Origin: Acanthamoeba sp. SK_2022b
Lineage: Eukaryota; Discosea; Longamoebia; Acanthamoebidae
Direction: 5' to 3'
Assembly (NCBI GenBank): GCA_027943245.1
Contig: JANDJZ010000483.1
Span: 1 to 25,000 of the forward strand
Length of the DNA stretch: 25,000 nt
The position numbers were made by a program, and so were the translations under genes. The notes below the pieces were generated by a model. The model was not told the DNA's origin and searched no databases. It saw only the letters and a list, made by a program, of their open reading frames with translations. Of this stretch, positions 1 to 10,376 are shown piece by piece. The number at the start of each line of letters is the position of its first letter. Position 1 is the stretch's first letter.

Positions 1-28
1 ATAGAGAGAGAGAGAGAGAAGAACGGAC

Positions 29-946
29 CTCTTCAGCGGACTTGCCATAGATGCTGCGCCACACGTGGGCCAGCTGCTTGAGTCGCTGCGTCTTGGCGTC
101 TTCCTTGACCACGTTCGAATAACTGCATTCACTGGCGCTGTGAGCGGCGATCGTGCACCATTGTAATACTGATAAATAAATAAATAAATAAATAAATAAA
201 TTATAATCGAGACACACACACGCAAGAGCCACTATGGCGAGGCCGGGATGCTCCACGCACCAATAGACGACAAATTTGGACTTGTCGTGTTGGCTCAGGA
301 TGCCCTCGATGAAGTAGGAGACGCTGTGCGTGAAAAAGTCGGGCGACACGTAGCCCACCCTGATCAGCCGGTCGTGTCGGTGGTCGTTCCTATGCCTGCT
401 TTGGATGGGGGGGGAAGGGGGGCCCAACCCGCGGCAACTTGTCAGCAACGCGCGTGGCCAGCGCATGCGGAGCACTCGCACGTGCGGAGGTGGGGGGGGG
501 CAACCTGACGGTGACCTGCTTGCACCGCTCCTCGCCCCATTCCTTGTGTGCCTGGAAGATCGTTCGGATGTCGGCGTCGGGGAGGTCTGCACAAAAGAGG
601 GGAAAGGAGAGAGAGAGAGAGAGAGAAGAGGACACGATCAGATCGTGGCGGCGCACGCGCTAATGAGTTACGTGTGCGCGTGCGTGCAGTTGCGTACAGT
701 TCATGGCCAGCAGGCGGTTCTGGGAGGCGTTGCGCGAGTAGGTGTTGAGGGCGAGGCATTTATCGTAGCAGGCGATGGCCTTCTTGATCTCTCCCTCGTC
801 TCGGTAGAGCACGCCCAGATTGTTGTAGGCCTCGGCGTATTGCGGGTTGACGTCGATGGCGGCCTTCACAATGGCGTAGGCTTCGTCCAACTGTCATCGA
901 TCAAATGTAGTTAGCAGGGATCAACATTTCGTTCAACTCTGGTTGT

Positions 947-981
<35 letters not shown>

Positions 982-1233
982 CACGTGCCTTGCCCTGTAC
1001 AGTGTATACAACGCCGAGGTTGTTCAGCGTTTGGGAAAAGGTAGGGTTGATGCTCAAGGCGGACCTGTAGCACTCGATGGCCTTCTCGAGGTTGTCCCGG
1101 TCCTTATAAATAACGCCCAAATTGTTGAAGGCCTCGCAGCAGAACGGATTGAAATGGATCGCCAGCTCGTAGCAAATGACCGCTGTCGCACACAGCAGTC
1201 AGCAGACACCATCACCCCCTCCCAACATAGCAC

Positions 1234-1302
<69 letters not shown>

Positions 1303-2543
1303 TCGGGACGGTGGTAACCTTTGTCGTATTGGCCCATCTCGCCGTAGGCCACGCCCAGGTTGTAGTAGGCGTCGGCGTACTGCACGTTGTACGTGAGCGC
1401 CTTTTGATAGTACTGGACTGCCTCCTGCACCGACGATCGCCGCGCGTCACCGGTGAGCAGCCAGGCCAAAAAATGGGCGACTCCGCCAGACATGCGTCCA
1501 GGCGCGGGCATGTACCGCCCTCTTGCCCTGGTTCTTGATGAAGGTGCCGTAGTCGGTGAGGGCGATGGCCATGTTGCTCTTGGCGATGACAAAGTTTGGA
1601 TTGATGCTGAGCGCCTGCGTACACCATTAACACTCGGAGTTTTAAAAAAACGCAGTTGGCCAAGAGCGACAGGAACGCGTTCAAATTGCACAGGACACAC
1701 AGCGAGAGAGAGAGATCGCTTGTGGCACGCACCTTGTCGTAGAAGGTGATGGCGGCTTCGAGCTGGCCCACATTCTTGTAGATTACCCCCACGTTGCAGT
1801 AGGCCTCCACGTAGAACTTGTTGTGCTGAATCGCTGCGTTGTAGTATTGCAGCGCCTGCGTGTGCGGTTGTTCGTTGTTGGCCCTTGTCAGCTCCCTCCC
1901 TCACTCCCTCACTCTCTCAAATGGAAGTGACAGCTGTCCGCGTGAACAGGGACGGGGAAGAAGGGGCAGGCACCTCTTCGTAGCGGTTGAGCTCGGAGTA
2001 GATGACGGCAATGTTGTAGTAGGCCGGGGCGTAGGACGGGTTGATTCGAATGGCCGCCAGGTACTTGGACATGCCTGGAGAACAAATAAAGACGAGTAAA
2101 ATATGGCATCATGTTCTCTGGCGGCACACTATTTGGTTCAGGGAAGGAAGCACACCTTCATCCAGCTTGCCCTGCAGCTTGAGGCGGGTCCCGGCATCGG
2201 TCAGCTCGACCTCTTGGCGGGGCGGCGAGGCGACCGCAGCGGTGGGGGTTGCAGTGTTGGTGGTCGTGGCGCCGACCACGTTTTGCTGTTGCTGCTGCTG
2301 CCCCTGTGGAAGGCTCGAAGAGGAGCTGCTGGTGGTGGCAAACGAACGATGGGCCTGGTCTTGCTGTGCGGCGTGCTCGCCTGACCCCGTAGGCGGGGCC
2401 ACATCGACGGTAGAGCCCTCGTTGTTGATCATCCTGGCAACTCCCATCGCAGAGTGAATGTGCTGCTCCGCTTGCATCAGTGTGGGCCTGGGTGGTTGAG
2501 ACTCGACTTCGCGTGGCTCCATCCTCAATCCCTTCACCTCCAT
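29..2543 (-). CDS. spy: SPINDLY-like TPR glycosyltransferase (GT41; protein O-fucosyl/O-GlcNAc transferase), N-terminal part, 10 exons
   Basis: Exons on the minus strand: 2543-2156, 2074-1974, 1855-1733, 1614-1516, 1424-1319, 1182-989, 890-698, 586-505, 395-261, 122-29; all junction phases agree. The protein opens with a Ser/Gln-rich segment, then tandem 34-residue TPR repeats with motifs typical of plant SPY: EAYCNVGVIYKN, NNLGVIYKDRDNLEKA, LNNLGVVYTVQGK, AYNNLGVLYRD and NRLLAMN. The last two exons enter the catalytic domain (GYVSPDFFTHSVSYFIEG), matching the start of the SPY GT41 domain. Plant and Dictyostelium SPY proteins are nucleocytoplasmic O-fucosyltransferases; the SPY-like rather than OGT-like repeats suggest the same here, by inference. 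The rest of the catalytic domain lies beyond the left edge. The start at 2543 is the first plausible Met before the conserved part; the frame stays open upstream to 2927, so the true start is uncertain. The intron at 988-891 uses a GC donor. Confidence 0.88.
172..200. repeat. (AAAT)n microsatellite in a SPY intron
   Basis: About seven ATAA/AAAT tetranucleotide units lie inside the intron between the last two visible SPY exons. Confidence 0.9.
949..979. repeat. (TG)n microsatellite in SPY intron
   Basis: About 15 TG units. On the coding (minus) strand this is a (CA)n run starting a few bases after the GC donor of the intron at 988-891. Confidence 0.95.
1234..1301. repeat. (AC)n microsatellite in SPY intron
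   Basis: About 33 AC units fill more than half of the intron between the exons ending at 1319 and starting at 1182. On the coding strand this is (GT)n shortly after the donor. Confidence 0.95.
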
Positions 2544-3398
2544 GCGCGCACGCCCGTGGCAGAAATGGCGGGAAAGAATGGATTTTGTAGCACAATTGGT
2601 GGGGAGATCTGGAACTGCGATTAATCGCAGGCCAACGCAGCAAGCGGAGGCTGCAGGCGTGAGGAGCTCTTCTGGTCGCCGAATGCTCGGAGGTACACGT
2701 GAGGTTGGCTCGTGGTTTGTGCTCGCGCACAGCGCACGCGCGTTTGTTGATCTGGAGAAATTGCAAAGAAAAGGTAGGAAATGAATAAACGATTCAATAT
2801 GTTTGCTTCGACGCAACGACAGCCACGACAGCGACGGGCGAGGATCGATCAGGCTCGACGCCAAGGTAGAGCGCACCAAGGCCCGACCAATCGCCAGCGG
2901 CGCCCTCACCAGCAAGCAGGTCCCCACGCCATCTTCGCCGCCCCGCGCCCATGGCCATTCCTCCTTGCCCAGGCCGACGCATTCCTGGGCGTGCGGCGCT
3001 CGGGTCTCGAAAAAGCTGATCGCAACCCACTCTAAGTCGGGTCGGCGCGGCCTCGCTGGGCATCAACTCGCTCATGAAGCGCATCCCACTTTGCCTTCAT
3101 AGGGTACCCGTTCGTTATTGTCGTTATTGTGTGCACACACGCGCGCGAAAACCAGACTGGCGGGAGAGCAGCCGGTCAGGGCGCCGCCAAGTTGGGAGAG
3201 GACGGCGGCCGTCGTCCTGCATCTACCACACTTATGATGCGCACAGGAATAGAAGGACGATGTCATGGTGGGCGGCGGGTCGACGGGCTACCAAACGAGA
3301 GGACCGCCACAACAAGAAAAATTTGTAACTTTTATCTTCTGGTATCTTGTGGTATTAATAACACAAATCTTTCGAAGAACAACCGAAGCTGTACCAAC
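2544..3398. other. Divergent intergenic region between SPY and importin-alpha
   Basis: This spacer should hold the promoters and 5' untranslated regions of both genes. Open frames exist on both strands but none has recognisable domains, and I see no clear TATA-type element. I searched it for an importin-beta-binding exon for the downstream gene and found none. The minus-strand frame open to 2927 could be 5' UTR or extra N-terminal sequence of SPY. Confidence 0.5.
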
Positions 3399-4883
3399 AT
3401 GGCTGCCCCACAAACCTTGCAGGAGCGCCTGCCCGCCTTAGTGGCCGCCGCCTTCTCTGACGATGTCCGACAGCAGCTAGCGGCCACGGAGGAGTTTAGG
3501 AGGCTCCTCGAACAAAACGCGCCCGTGGACCTGGTTGTGGCTGCGGGCGTGCTTCCGCGCTTCGTGCAGTTCCTCGGGGGCAACCACAACTCGCAGCTCC
3601 AGTTTGAGGCCGCCTGGGCCTTGACCATCATCGCGTCAGGTACCTCGCAGCACACCAGACTGCTCATCGATATTGGCGCCGTGCCCAGCTTTGTGCAACT
3701 CCTCTCCTCAAACAGCCAAGACATACGCGAGCAGGTGCAGACACTCTCCTCCTCTCACATGAACGAGTTGGTTCATCATAAAACGTGTTTGCATCGAGCT
3801 CAGTCTTTGTTCTTTGCTGTTGCTATTGCCGCTCCAAAGGCCGCGTGGGCTCTCGGCAACATAGGAGGTGGTTCGCCCCCGTGCCGCGACCTGGTCCTTC
3901 AGCACAACGCTGTGGGTCCTCTCGTGCAGAGCCTGACGGAGACTTCCCAGCTCTCGCTGCTCAGGAACGCTACCTGGGCCCTCTCCAACTTGTGCCGCGG
4001 CAAGCCCCAGCCGCCCTTCGAGCTCGTCAGTCCCGCTCTCCCTTCCCTCGCGCGTCTCGTCTACTCGAGTGACGTGGAGGTGCTTGGCGATGCTTGCTGG
4101 GCTCTGTCCCATCTCTCCGACGGCGGCAACGACAGGATCCAGGCCGTCATCGAGGCTGGCGCCTGCCGCCGCTTGGTCGAGCTCCTCCAGTACGTCCACG
4201 AACTTTGCCCAACGACTGCGTGCACGCGCGCGTCGGTTGTCTCAATAGACGAGCCTTTCCCTCTCCTCCAGGCATCCCTCGTACACCGTGGTGGTGCCCG
4301 CCCTCAGCGCTGTGGGCAACATCGTTACCGGTGACGACGCTCAGACCCAGTGCGTTGTCAACAGCTCTGGCGTCCCGCCACTGCACGCCCTCCTGAACAG
4401 CCCAAAGAAGGGAGTCAAGAAGGCGGCCTGCTGGGCCATCTCCAACATCACCGCCGGCAACGAGGCTCAGATCCAGGCGGTCGTTGACGCAACGACGACG
4501 ACGACTTACACATCAGGAAGGAGGCCGCATGTGCCGTTTCGAACGCCGTCTGCGGTGGCAGCGCGCAACAGGTCCACTACCTCGTCGCCCTGGGCTGCAT
4601 CAAGCCCTTCTGCGACCTCCTCACCGCCGGCTACTCTCCAGCCGTCGCCGTGGCCCTCGAAGGCATCGAGAACATCCTCGAGGGAGGCGCTCGTTGCGCC
4701 TCCGGTGGTCCAAACCTCTACGCCAGCGCCTTGCAGGCCGAGGGCCTGGTCGACCGGCTCCGAACGCTATGCTCCTCGCCAGAGCTGAGCGCCAAGGCCG
4801 CGCACATCCTGCAAACCTACCTCCACGACCCCTCCTTCTCCTTTGCCAGCTTCCATGCAACGTTGCCAGCAACCGGCCAGTAA
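3399..4883 (+). CDS. Importin-alpha (karyopherin-alpha) ARM-repeat protein; reading frame broken near 4487
   Basis: Importin-alpha binds nuclear localisation signals through armadillo repeats and hands cargo to importin-beta. Exons are 3399-3734, 3840-4189 and 4272-4883. The product has repeated ARM signatures: [73 protein letters not shown], and, in another frame, [14 protein letters not shown]. These Trp/Asn pairs form the NLS-binding groove. The start has CCAAC before ATG. The protein begins almost at the first ARM repeat, so the N-terminal importin-beta-binding domain is absent. After the VVDA codons near 4486 a short ACG repeat replaces about a dozen expected codons and the frame shifts; the remaining 130 residues to the stop at 4881 are well conserved. 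This is either a recent lesion or a sequencing/assembly error. Confidence 0.88.
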
Positions 4884-4940
4884 AGCCTTCTCTCCCCCCC
4901 CCCAACTACGTGTGCATCTATCCGCACAAGCGTGCCTAGT

Positions 4941-4954
4941 AATAAATTTTTAAT
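4941..4954. terminator. Overlapping poly(A) signals of two convergent genes
   Basis: AATAAA at 4941-4946 serves importin-alpha on the plus strand. The complement of 4949-4954 reads ATTAAA and is the best poly(A) signal for the DnaJ gene on the minus strand. The stop codons are only 142 bp apart, so the 3' untranslated regions must overlap. Confidence 0.6.
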
Positions 4955-5025
4955 GTTGTCGTTGTTTGGTTGGTTGGCGGGACAGGAGAGGGATCGGCCG
5001 AAGAGGACGACGCAGCGCCCGCCGA

Positions 5026-5147
5026 CTACTGCTGGGTGCAGTCGAGGCGGGAGCCGCCGTGCTCCTCGTCCTCATCGTAGGCCTCGCGCCTGGCGTGGCC
5101 GTGGTTGCCGCTCGCGCGCTCCGACGTGCCGTAGTCCTGCAGAGACA

Positions 5148-5201
<54 letters not shown>

Positions 5202-5753
5202 CCCGCGAGTGAGTAGGTCAGCGAGCCGACACCGACGCGAGGGGCCAAAAGAGGTTTCGTTACCTGGAGGAAGGCCTCCTCGTACTCGCCCATGTGCAGA
5301 GGCGGCAGGGGCTCGGGGTTGGGCAAAACTGTTTGCAGCACCTGCGCGCGCGTGAGCGTAGCGAGTGTGAGTGAACGGCGGCAAAGTGGTCGCCGATGAG
5401 GTTTGTTCGACGGGTGGGTTGTGCGATACCTTGGCGGCGTCTGGGGAGATGGCCTCCGGGAACTTGATGTTGAACTTGATGATGAGGAGGCCCTTGTCAA
5501 AGGGCTGCTTCCACATGGGCATGCCCTCGCCGGGGATCTCCTTGACGTCGCCCGGCTTGATGATCTCGCCCGGGTTGGACTTGACCAGCAGCGTGCGGCC
5601 GTCGAGGTGGGTGAGCACGAACTCGAAGCCGCACAGGGCCTCGAAGAGCGTGATCTCATGCTCCACCAGCAGATCGGCGTCGTTGCGCTTGAACTTGGGG
5701 TGCTCGGCCTCCTGCAGCACGATGATCACGTCTCCCGGAATCACGTCCGGCTG

Positions 5754-5832
<79 letters not shown>

Positions 5833-7003
5833 ACAGTGAGCATGGGCACCGTGTGCTGCTGTAAAAGGAGAAGGAGGAGGGCGAGGACAGTACCTCCTGG
5901 TCGCCTTCGCCGGTGAAGACGATCTTCTGCTTGTGCCGCATGCCCTTGTCGATGTGGATCTCGAGCACCTTCTTCTCCTGCACCACCTTGTTGCCGCGGC
6001 ACTTCTTGCAGCGGTCCTTCTCCTTGATCACCTCGCCCTGCCCTCGGCACTTTGTGCACACGCTCTGCAGCTGCTGCACCATCCCGGGGCCCAGCTGTCG
6101 CAGCGTCACCTTCACTCCGCTGCCCTTGCATCCATCGCACGCCTTCACCGAGTCCGGATTCTTGCCTCCCTTGCTGCGGATTTGAACAACACAACACAAC
6201 CAACCAACCAACAACAGACATGTCGTCAGTTGAGACATCAAAGCAACGAGGTGGTCGAATTGGAGGGAGGGGAGAGCGCACCCGCTGCAGACGGTGCAGA
6301 TGACGTTCTTGCGGAGGGCGAGCTTGGTCGTCTTGCCGTTGTAGAGGTCCTCCAGCGATACCTCGAGCGGGTGCACGAGGTCCTCGCCGCGCCTCTGACG
6401 CCTTCGTCCGCCGCCGCCGCCGCCACCCATGCCTGGTCCACGAAAGAGCAAGCGATCGCGAGAGAGAGAGAGAGAGCGATCAGCGGACAAGCCCTGTTAC
6501 CAGGGACCAACGCACGAATGCTGCGCAACTGCCTGCACCACCGCCACTAGTGTCTAGGCCATGAAGAGAGCGCTGCGCGTACCGAAGAAGCCGCCGCCAA
6601 AGATGGAGGAGAAGAGGTCTTCGGCCGAACCAAAGCCGGGGCCACCGCCACCGCCCTCCTTGAGACGTTCCTCACCGAAACGATCGTACACTTGCCTCTT
6701 CTCTGCATCCGAGAGAATCTCGTAGGCAAAGCTGATCTCCTTGAACTACGAGTCGGGAAGGCGGCAACAGACAAATAAATGATGGAAAAAGTATGAGCAA
6801 ATGATTTGATGAAAATTGTACAAATATGTCGAAGCCAATGAATAAATCGATTACGCATCGATGCAAAATACCTTGTCCCCATGTTCAGGATTTCTGTCGG
6901 GATGGAATTCCTTGGCCATTTTGTAGTACCCCTTCTTGATCTCACCCTCCGTAGCCTCTGGCCGCACCCCCAGAAGATCATAGAGTCGCGTTTCCTTCGG
7001 CAT
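5026..7003 (-). CDS. Type I (class A) DnaJ/Hsp40 co-chaperone with C-terminal CaaX box
   Basis: Exons on the minus strand: 7003-6872, 6745-6583, 6432-6282, 6173-5894, 5750-5430, 5341-5264, 5136-5026; phases agree and give about 411 residues, the usual DNAJA length. The J domain holds the HPD motif that stimulates Hsp70 ATPase ([14 protein letters not shown]). It is followed by a Gly-rich linker, the four CxxCxGxG-type zinc motifs ([29 protein letters not shown]), and the C-terminal client-binding domains ([30 protein letters not shown]). The protein ends in CTQQ, a CaaX-type prenylation signal, so it is probably farnesylated and partly membrane-bound, as DNAJA1/A2 and Ydj1 are. It should act with cytosolic Hsp70. 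Two introns carry long (CA)n runs. Confidence 0.95.
5150..5199. repeat. (CA)n microsatellite in DnaJ intron
   Basis: About 25 CA units in the intron 5137-5263. On the coding strand this is (TG)n running close up to the splice acceptor. Confidence 0.95.
5755..5832. repeat. Compound (CA)n-(GA)n microsatellite in DnaJ intron
   Basis: About 28 CA units (5755-5810) followed by 11 GA units (5811-5832). On the coding strand the order is (TC)n then (TG)n then ACAG, so the repeat takes the place of the polypyrimidine tract before the acceptor at 5751. Confidence 0.95.
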
Positions 7004-7185
7004 CTTCTTGGATGGGACTGCTTCCAATCGAATTAAACAAGAGCGATCGAATGCCGGCAAGATCCGCCAAACAGAAAAATACGCAGACCAGGAGTTAGGA
7101 GAATTTCGCGAGAAAGCACAAAGGCACGAACGCACCCCTTGTCATTTATTTTATTGTATTTTACTTCATTTATTTGAAACTCGCC
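7004..7185. promoter_or_regulatory. Short divergent promoter between DnaJ and LIN37-like genes
   Basis: Only 182 bp separate the two start codons, so the two genes probably share a bidirectional promoter. There is an AT-rich stretch at about 7141-7178. I see no certain core element. Confidence 0.5.
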
Positions 7186-8421
7186 ATGGAGATGGAGGGG
7201 CCGAGAGGAGAAGGCGGCGAGCCCAGTGATTCGTTGCTCGCCTCGCCTCTCCCGGCATCTGAAGATGGAGAGGAACAAGCGTGTGCTCTCAGCATCGCTG
7301 ATGTACTCCCCCCCCTCCTTCCAAGCTCGCAAGACTACCGCAAAGGAGTAGACTCACGCTGTACACCATAGGACGGGGATGAAGAGGAAGCCACGCCTGC
7401 TCTCCAGCCTACGATCGCGCATGTTGTGGTACGTGCGTCTGGGTCCATTTTCCTTTCTTTCAGCTCATGCTCGGCGAGCAGCCAGCAGTGCCCGAGAGCG
7501 TGGTGTCGGCGGCCGAGGGTCTCTCATCCCTCATTCAAACATCGTCACCGGCCCCCGCCACACCGTCCAAATCACTTGCCGCCAAACGAAAGAGGTAGAC
7601 CAACCAGATACCGCTGGACCGCGTCGAGCCCTCGCACTCAACTAGAGGTCTACGATCTCCTGTGCGCGTGTCGCGTGTGCTCTGCAGGAGGGAGGCAACG
7701 CCAGTGAAGGGACGTCACGTGCCACGCCGCAAAGTGCGCAGGTAGAGCTGTCCATCCGAGCTCTCTCTCTTCCTCATCTTTTTGCAACCTTCCACCCGCC
7801 CACCCGTTCGCCATGTACGCGTAGAGAGCAGGCCGCGGTCACCGTGAAGGACCACAAGATACCGCTGGACGAAGCGGCCGGCGCTTCGCTGTACAAACTC
7901 ACCCGGCTGTGGATGGACGATGGCACTCAGATGATCAACCTGCCCTACATCGTGCGCGCGCCTTCAGCCATTTCTCTCTTTTTTTCCCACTTCTCTTCTT
8001 TTGGGAGGGTGGCGCCCTGACCTAACATTGCTGCAGCCGCCGCCACCGCCACCGAATGGAGGACTGAACCTCCCGCCGCCCGAGCCTCACAACGCGGACT
8101 CGTCAGCCAAGCGACCCGTGCGGCCACCCTGCCAATCGCCCCAGGAATTCGACGTACGTTTGTCTCCGTCGCACGCGCGCGCGCGCATGTGTTTATGGGG
8201 CCGATGGTGATGGATGGTGCCTCGTAATGACCGAACAGAGGCTGATATCGGGAGAGAGCGAAGACGGCGCGGCCACGATCGAGCAGCTGAAGGACAACTA
8301 CGTCCACTACGCCAAGGTCCTGCGAACCTGGTTTTGCGTACAGCGCGCTCATCGGCTTCGCCGGTACACTGAGCGCTGGAAGCTGCTCGCCTCGGCCGCC
8401 TCTCGTCCGCCACACCCTTGA
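7186..8421 (+). CDS. lin37: LIN37-like subunit of the MuvB/DREAM cell-cycle repressor complex
   Basis: Seven exons: 7186-7302, 7372-7428, 7464-7594, 7688-7741, 7825-7951, 8037-8153, 8239-8421; every junction is in phase and the product is 261 residues (human LIN37 is 246). Three blocks match LIN37 in order: a central LYKLTRLWMDDG (human LYPICRAWMRN) preceded by an acidic/hydrophobic strand, a proline stretch ending LNLPPPEP (human YKLPPPTPP), and a C-terminal basic helix NYVHYAKVLRTW...RLRRYTERWKLL (human NMQRWKRIRQRW...QLRYSESMKIL). A likely nuclear signal AAKRKR lies before the first block. In animals LIN37 joins LIN9, LIN52, LIN54 and RBBP4 to repress cell-cycle genes in G0/G1. The assignment rests on recalled motif similarity and exon logic. 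Confidence 0.72.
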
Positions 8422-8567
8422 CCGGGCAGTCGGTGCCACGTGTAATTTTGCAGACATTCAACCAGTCGGAATTTCGGCCATAAGCTGAGTGTCGACATTT
8501 AAAACCAGTGAGATTGGTGAACCCATCTTCTAGATCCACATCCCTATCAACTACAACATCATTCAAC

Positions 8568-9008
8568 ATGTCGCTCCAGGAGAACTTCGAAAAGGCTGCC
8601 AATGAGGTGAAGGCTTTCTCCACGAGGCCCGACGATTCCGTGCTCCTCCAGCTGTACGGTCTCTACAAGCAGGCCACCGTTGGTGACAACACCACTGGTA
8701 CCACTGCTTCTGCACTGCGCCATCTTTGACCGAATCTGGATCTACAAATTCTAAATGATTAATATTATTTTCTTACGCGCAACAGAGGCTCCCTGGGCTA
8801 TCCAGTTCGAGGCCAAGGCCAAGTGGGACGCCTGGAACGCCAACAAGGGTACGCCCTCCTCGCAACCTCTTGCTCGGGACCAACGCGGAGTGAAATCATT
8901 ATTAGCCCATTTTTGATCCTTTCTGGGATGTGCGCAGGCACTTCGCAGGACGACGCCAAGCAGAAGTACGTCGACCTCGTCAACCAGCTCAAGACCCAGT
9001 TTGCCTAA
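8568..9008 (+). CDS. Acyl-CoA-binding protein (ACBP)
   Basis: Three exons (8568-8697, 8786-8848, 8938-9008) give 87 residues, the standard ACBP length. The family signature is clear: LYGLYKQATVGD, then KAKWDAWNANKGTS, then QKYVDLVNQL. The YKQATVGD and KAKWDAW residues bind the CoA head group and acyl chain. ACBP is a soluble four-helix protein that carries long-chain acyl-CoA esters in the cytosol. It starts 146 bp after the stop of the LIN37-like gene and is followed by AATAAA at 9044-9049. Confidence 0.96.
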
Positions 9009-9043
9009 GTGCCAGGCCTCCGCGGAGTCGCTGTGCAAAACCA

Positions 9044-9049
9044 AATAAA
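9044..9049 (+). terminator. Poly(A) signal of ACBP
   Basis: AATAAA 36 nt after the stop codon. Confidence 0.7.
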
Positions 9050-9425
9050 AGTTGCTCTCCTGCACCATTGGTGGGCGGTTCGGGGGTGTGGGAAGCACCC
9101 CCCCGCAGGACGGTCACAGAAATTGCGCACGGGCTGGTGGTCCACACGCCCAATCTCTTGAGGGGTGACACCCTCGTTGACCAGTACCTCCGAGGCACTC
9201 CAAAGGGGAGCGGAAACCCTTTAGCAATAGTTCTTCTCTTTGGCAACACATGCAACCAGCGCCTTCACCCCTGTGAAACCACAAGCTGTGAGTTATGTGC
9301 AGAAGGGGGGATGGCTGTACCAAGCCTGGTGCATGATCGGTTCCCATGCCACCACAACAACTGCTGGGCTGACTATGCATTTGCTCACGACCAAAGTAAA
9401 CATGAAGCTGGACCTCATTCACAGT

Positions 9426-10276
9426 GTATGTGTTAGCCCTACACAACACACACTATGAATATTGACTGAAGTACCTCCTTGTAGGCCACACTGTGTGCAT
9501 TGGGTGCAGTGAGCACAATAAGCTAGCCACTGCCCATGAGGAAGAAAAACAATGTAAGTGGCAAGAGCAAGAGCAACTAGCTGCCCTGATAAAGGACCAA
9601 GAGGGAAAAAAATGAAGGTGTGGTTGAGACATTGAAGGCTAATGTAGCTCAAGCAGGAAGAGAGAAGGGAAATGAATGAAGAAATGGGAGGAGGATACTC
9701 TCCCATGGGTGCACTATGCAATCAAGAGGCTGTTACAGGCAAGCCTGTTGGTGTTGTGCTCACCAGGCTTATCAAAGATGACCCACAGCTACAGCAATAT
9801 GTCTGTCCACCACAACCAACACTCAAATGTCTATTAGCACTCAAAGATAGATTGCTCATACCAGACAACAAGTGGGGAGAAGTGGTGGACACCTTTCACC
9901 TTGACCATGCAAAGCTGTCAAGTATCCATCAGTTTGTACTGCACCACTCCTGACTTTCACCATTTTGTGAGTTATTGTACATTCAGGCTGCGAGCAGCAC
10001 TTGAAGACAATGGGTGCTGCATCCAACCAACAGCAGGAGGAAGAGGAGCAGAAATACCTCTTCAAGTCCTGGAGCAGCTCACCACCACAAGGAGTGCCCC
10101 TGTACATCAAGTTTGCATTTGACAGTGTGACAATGACAAGCAGAAGTCAGATACAAGAGGAAGTTGGTGCCTTTCCATCAAACTTGCACATGTGGATTAT
10201 ATGCATTGGGGCAGAAACCCCTGAGATACTACAGTATGTATGTTTGTTGCTTGCTCTTGACTCCACACAATAAAGT
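9426..10276 (+). pseudogene. Relic multi-exon ORF of unknown family
   Basis: I do not recognise this family. Intron-like gaps with GT/AG ends sit at 9426-9484 and 9922-9986. Removing the second joins the frame from 9672 to the frame ending at 10275 exactly in phase, giving about 178 residues. Visible pieces include KCLLALKDRLLIPDNKWGEV and IKFAFDSVTMTSRSQIQEEV. An upstream Cys-containing stretch (HTVCIGCSEH, from 9487) is cut by a stop near 9613. The DNA is CpG-poor like the neighbouring retroelements, and splice sites with scattered stops suggest a decayed intron-bearing transposon gene rather than a host gene. The block 9060-9425 holds nothing else I can name. Confidence 0.4.
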
Positions 10277-10376
10277 GGCTAATAACATTAATAGATAGGG
10301 AAGAACTGGCAGATGTTCTTCCAGCCTCTTCTGAGCGTTGAGCTGCTGTGTTGCTGTAGTGGATGGAGCTGCACAA

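Noticed and set aside
950..1396. Open frames made of poly-(Cys-Val) or poly-(Thr-His) across the CA/TG repeats
   Set aside because: They are translations of dinucleotide repeats within introns of SPY; the same occurs at 5150-5199 and 5755-5810.
1199..1904. Long minus-strand frames of 200-230 codons in SPY
   Set aside because: They read through introns and repeats; the TPR-coding exons switch frames at clear GT-AG sites.
2544..2927. N-terminal extension of SPY
   Set aside because: The frame is open but low in conserved character; the Met at 2543 is a simpler start. Not fully excluded.
5371..5916. Plus-strand frames opposite the DnaJ gene
   Set aside because: They are antisense shadows of the conserved DnaJ exons.
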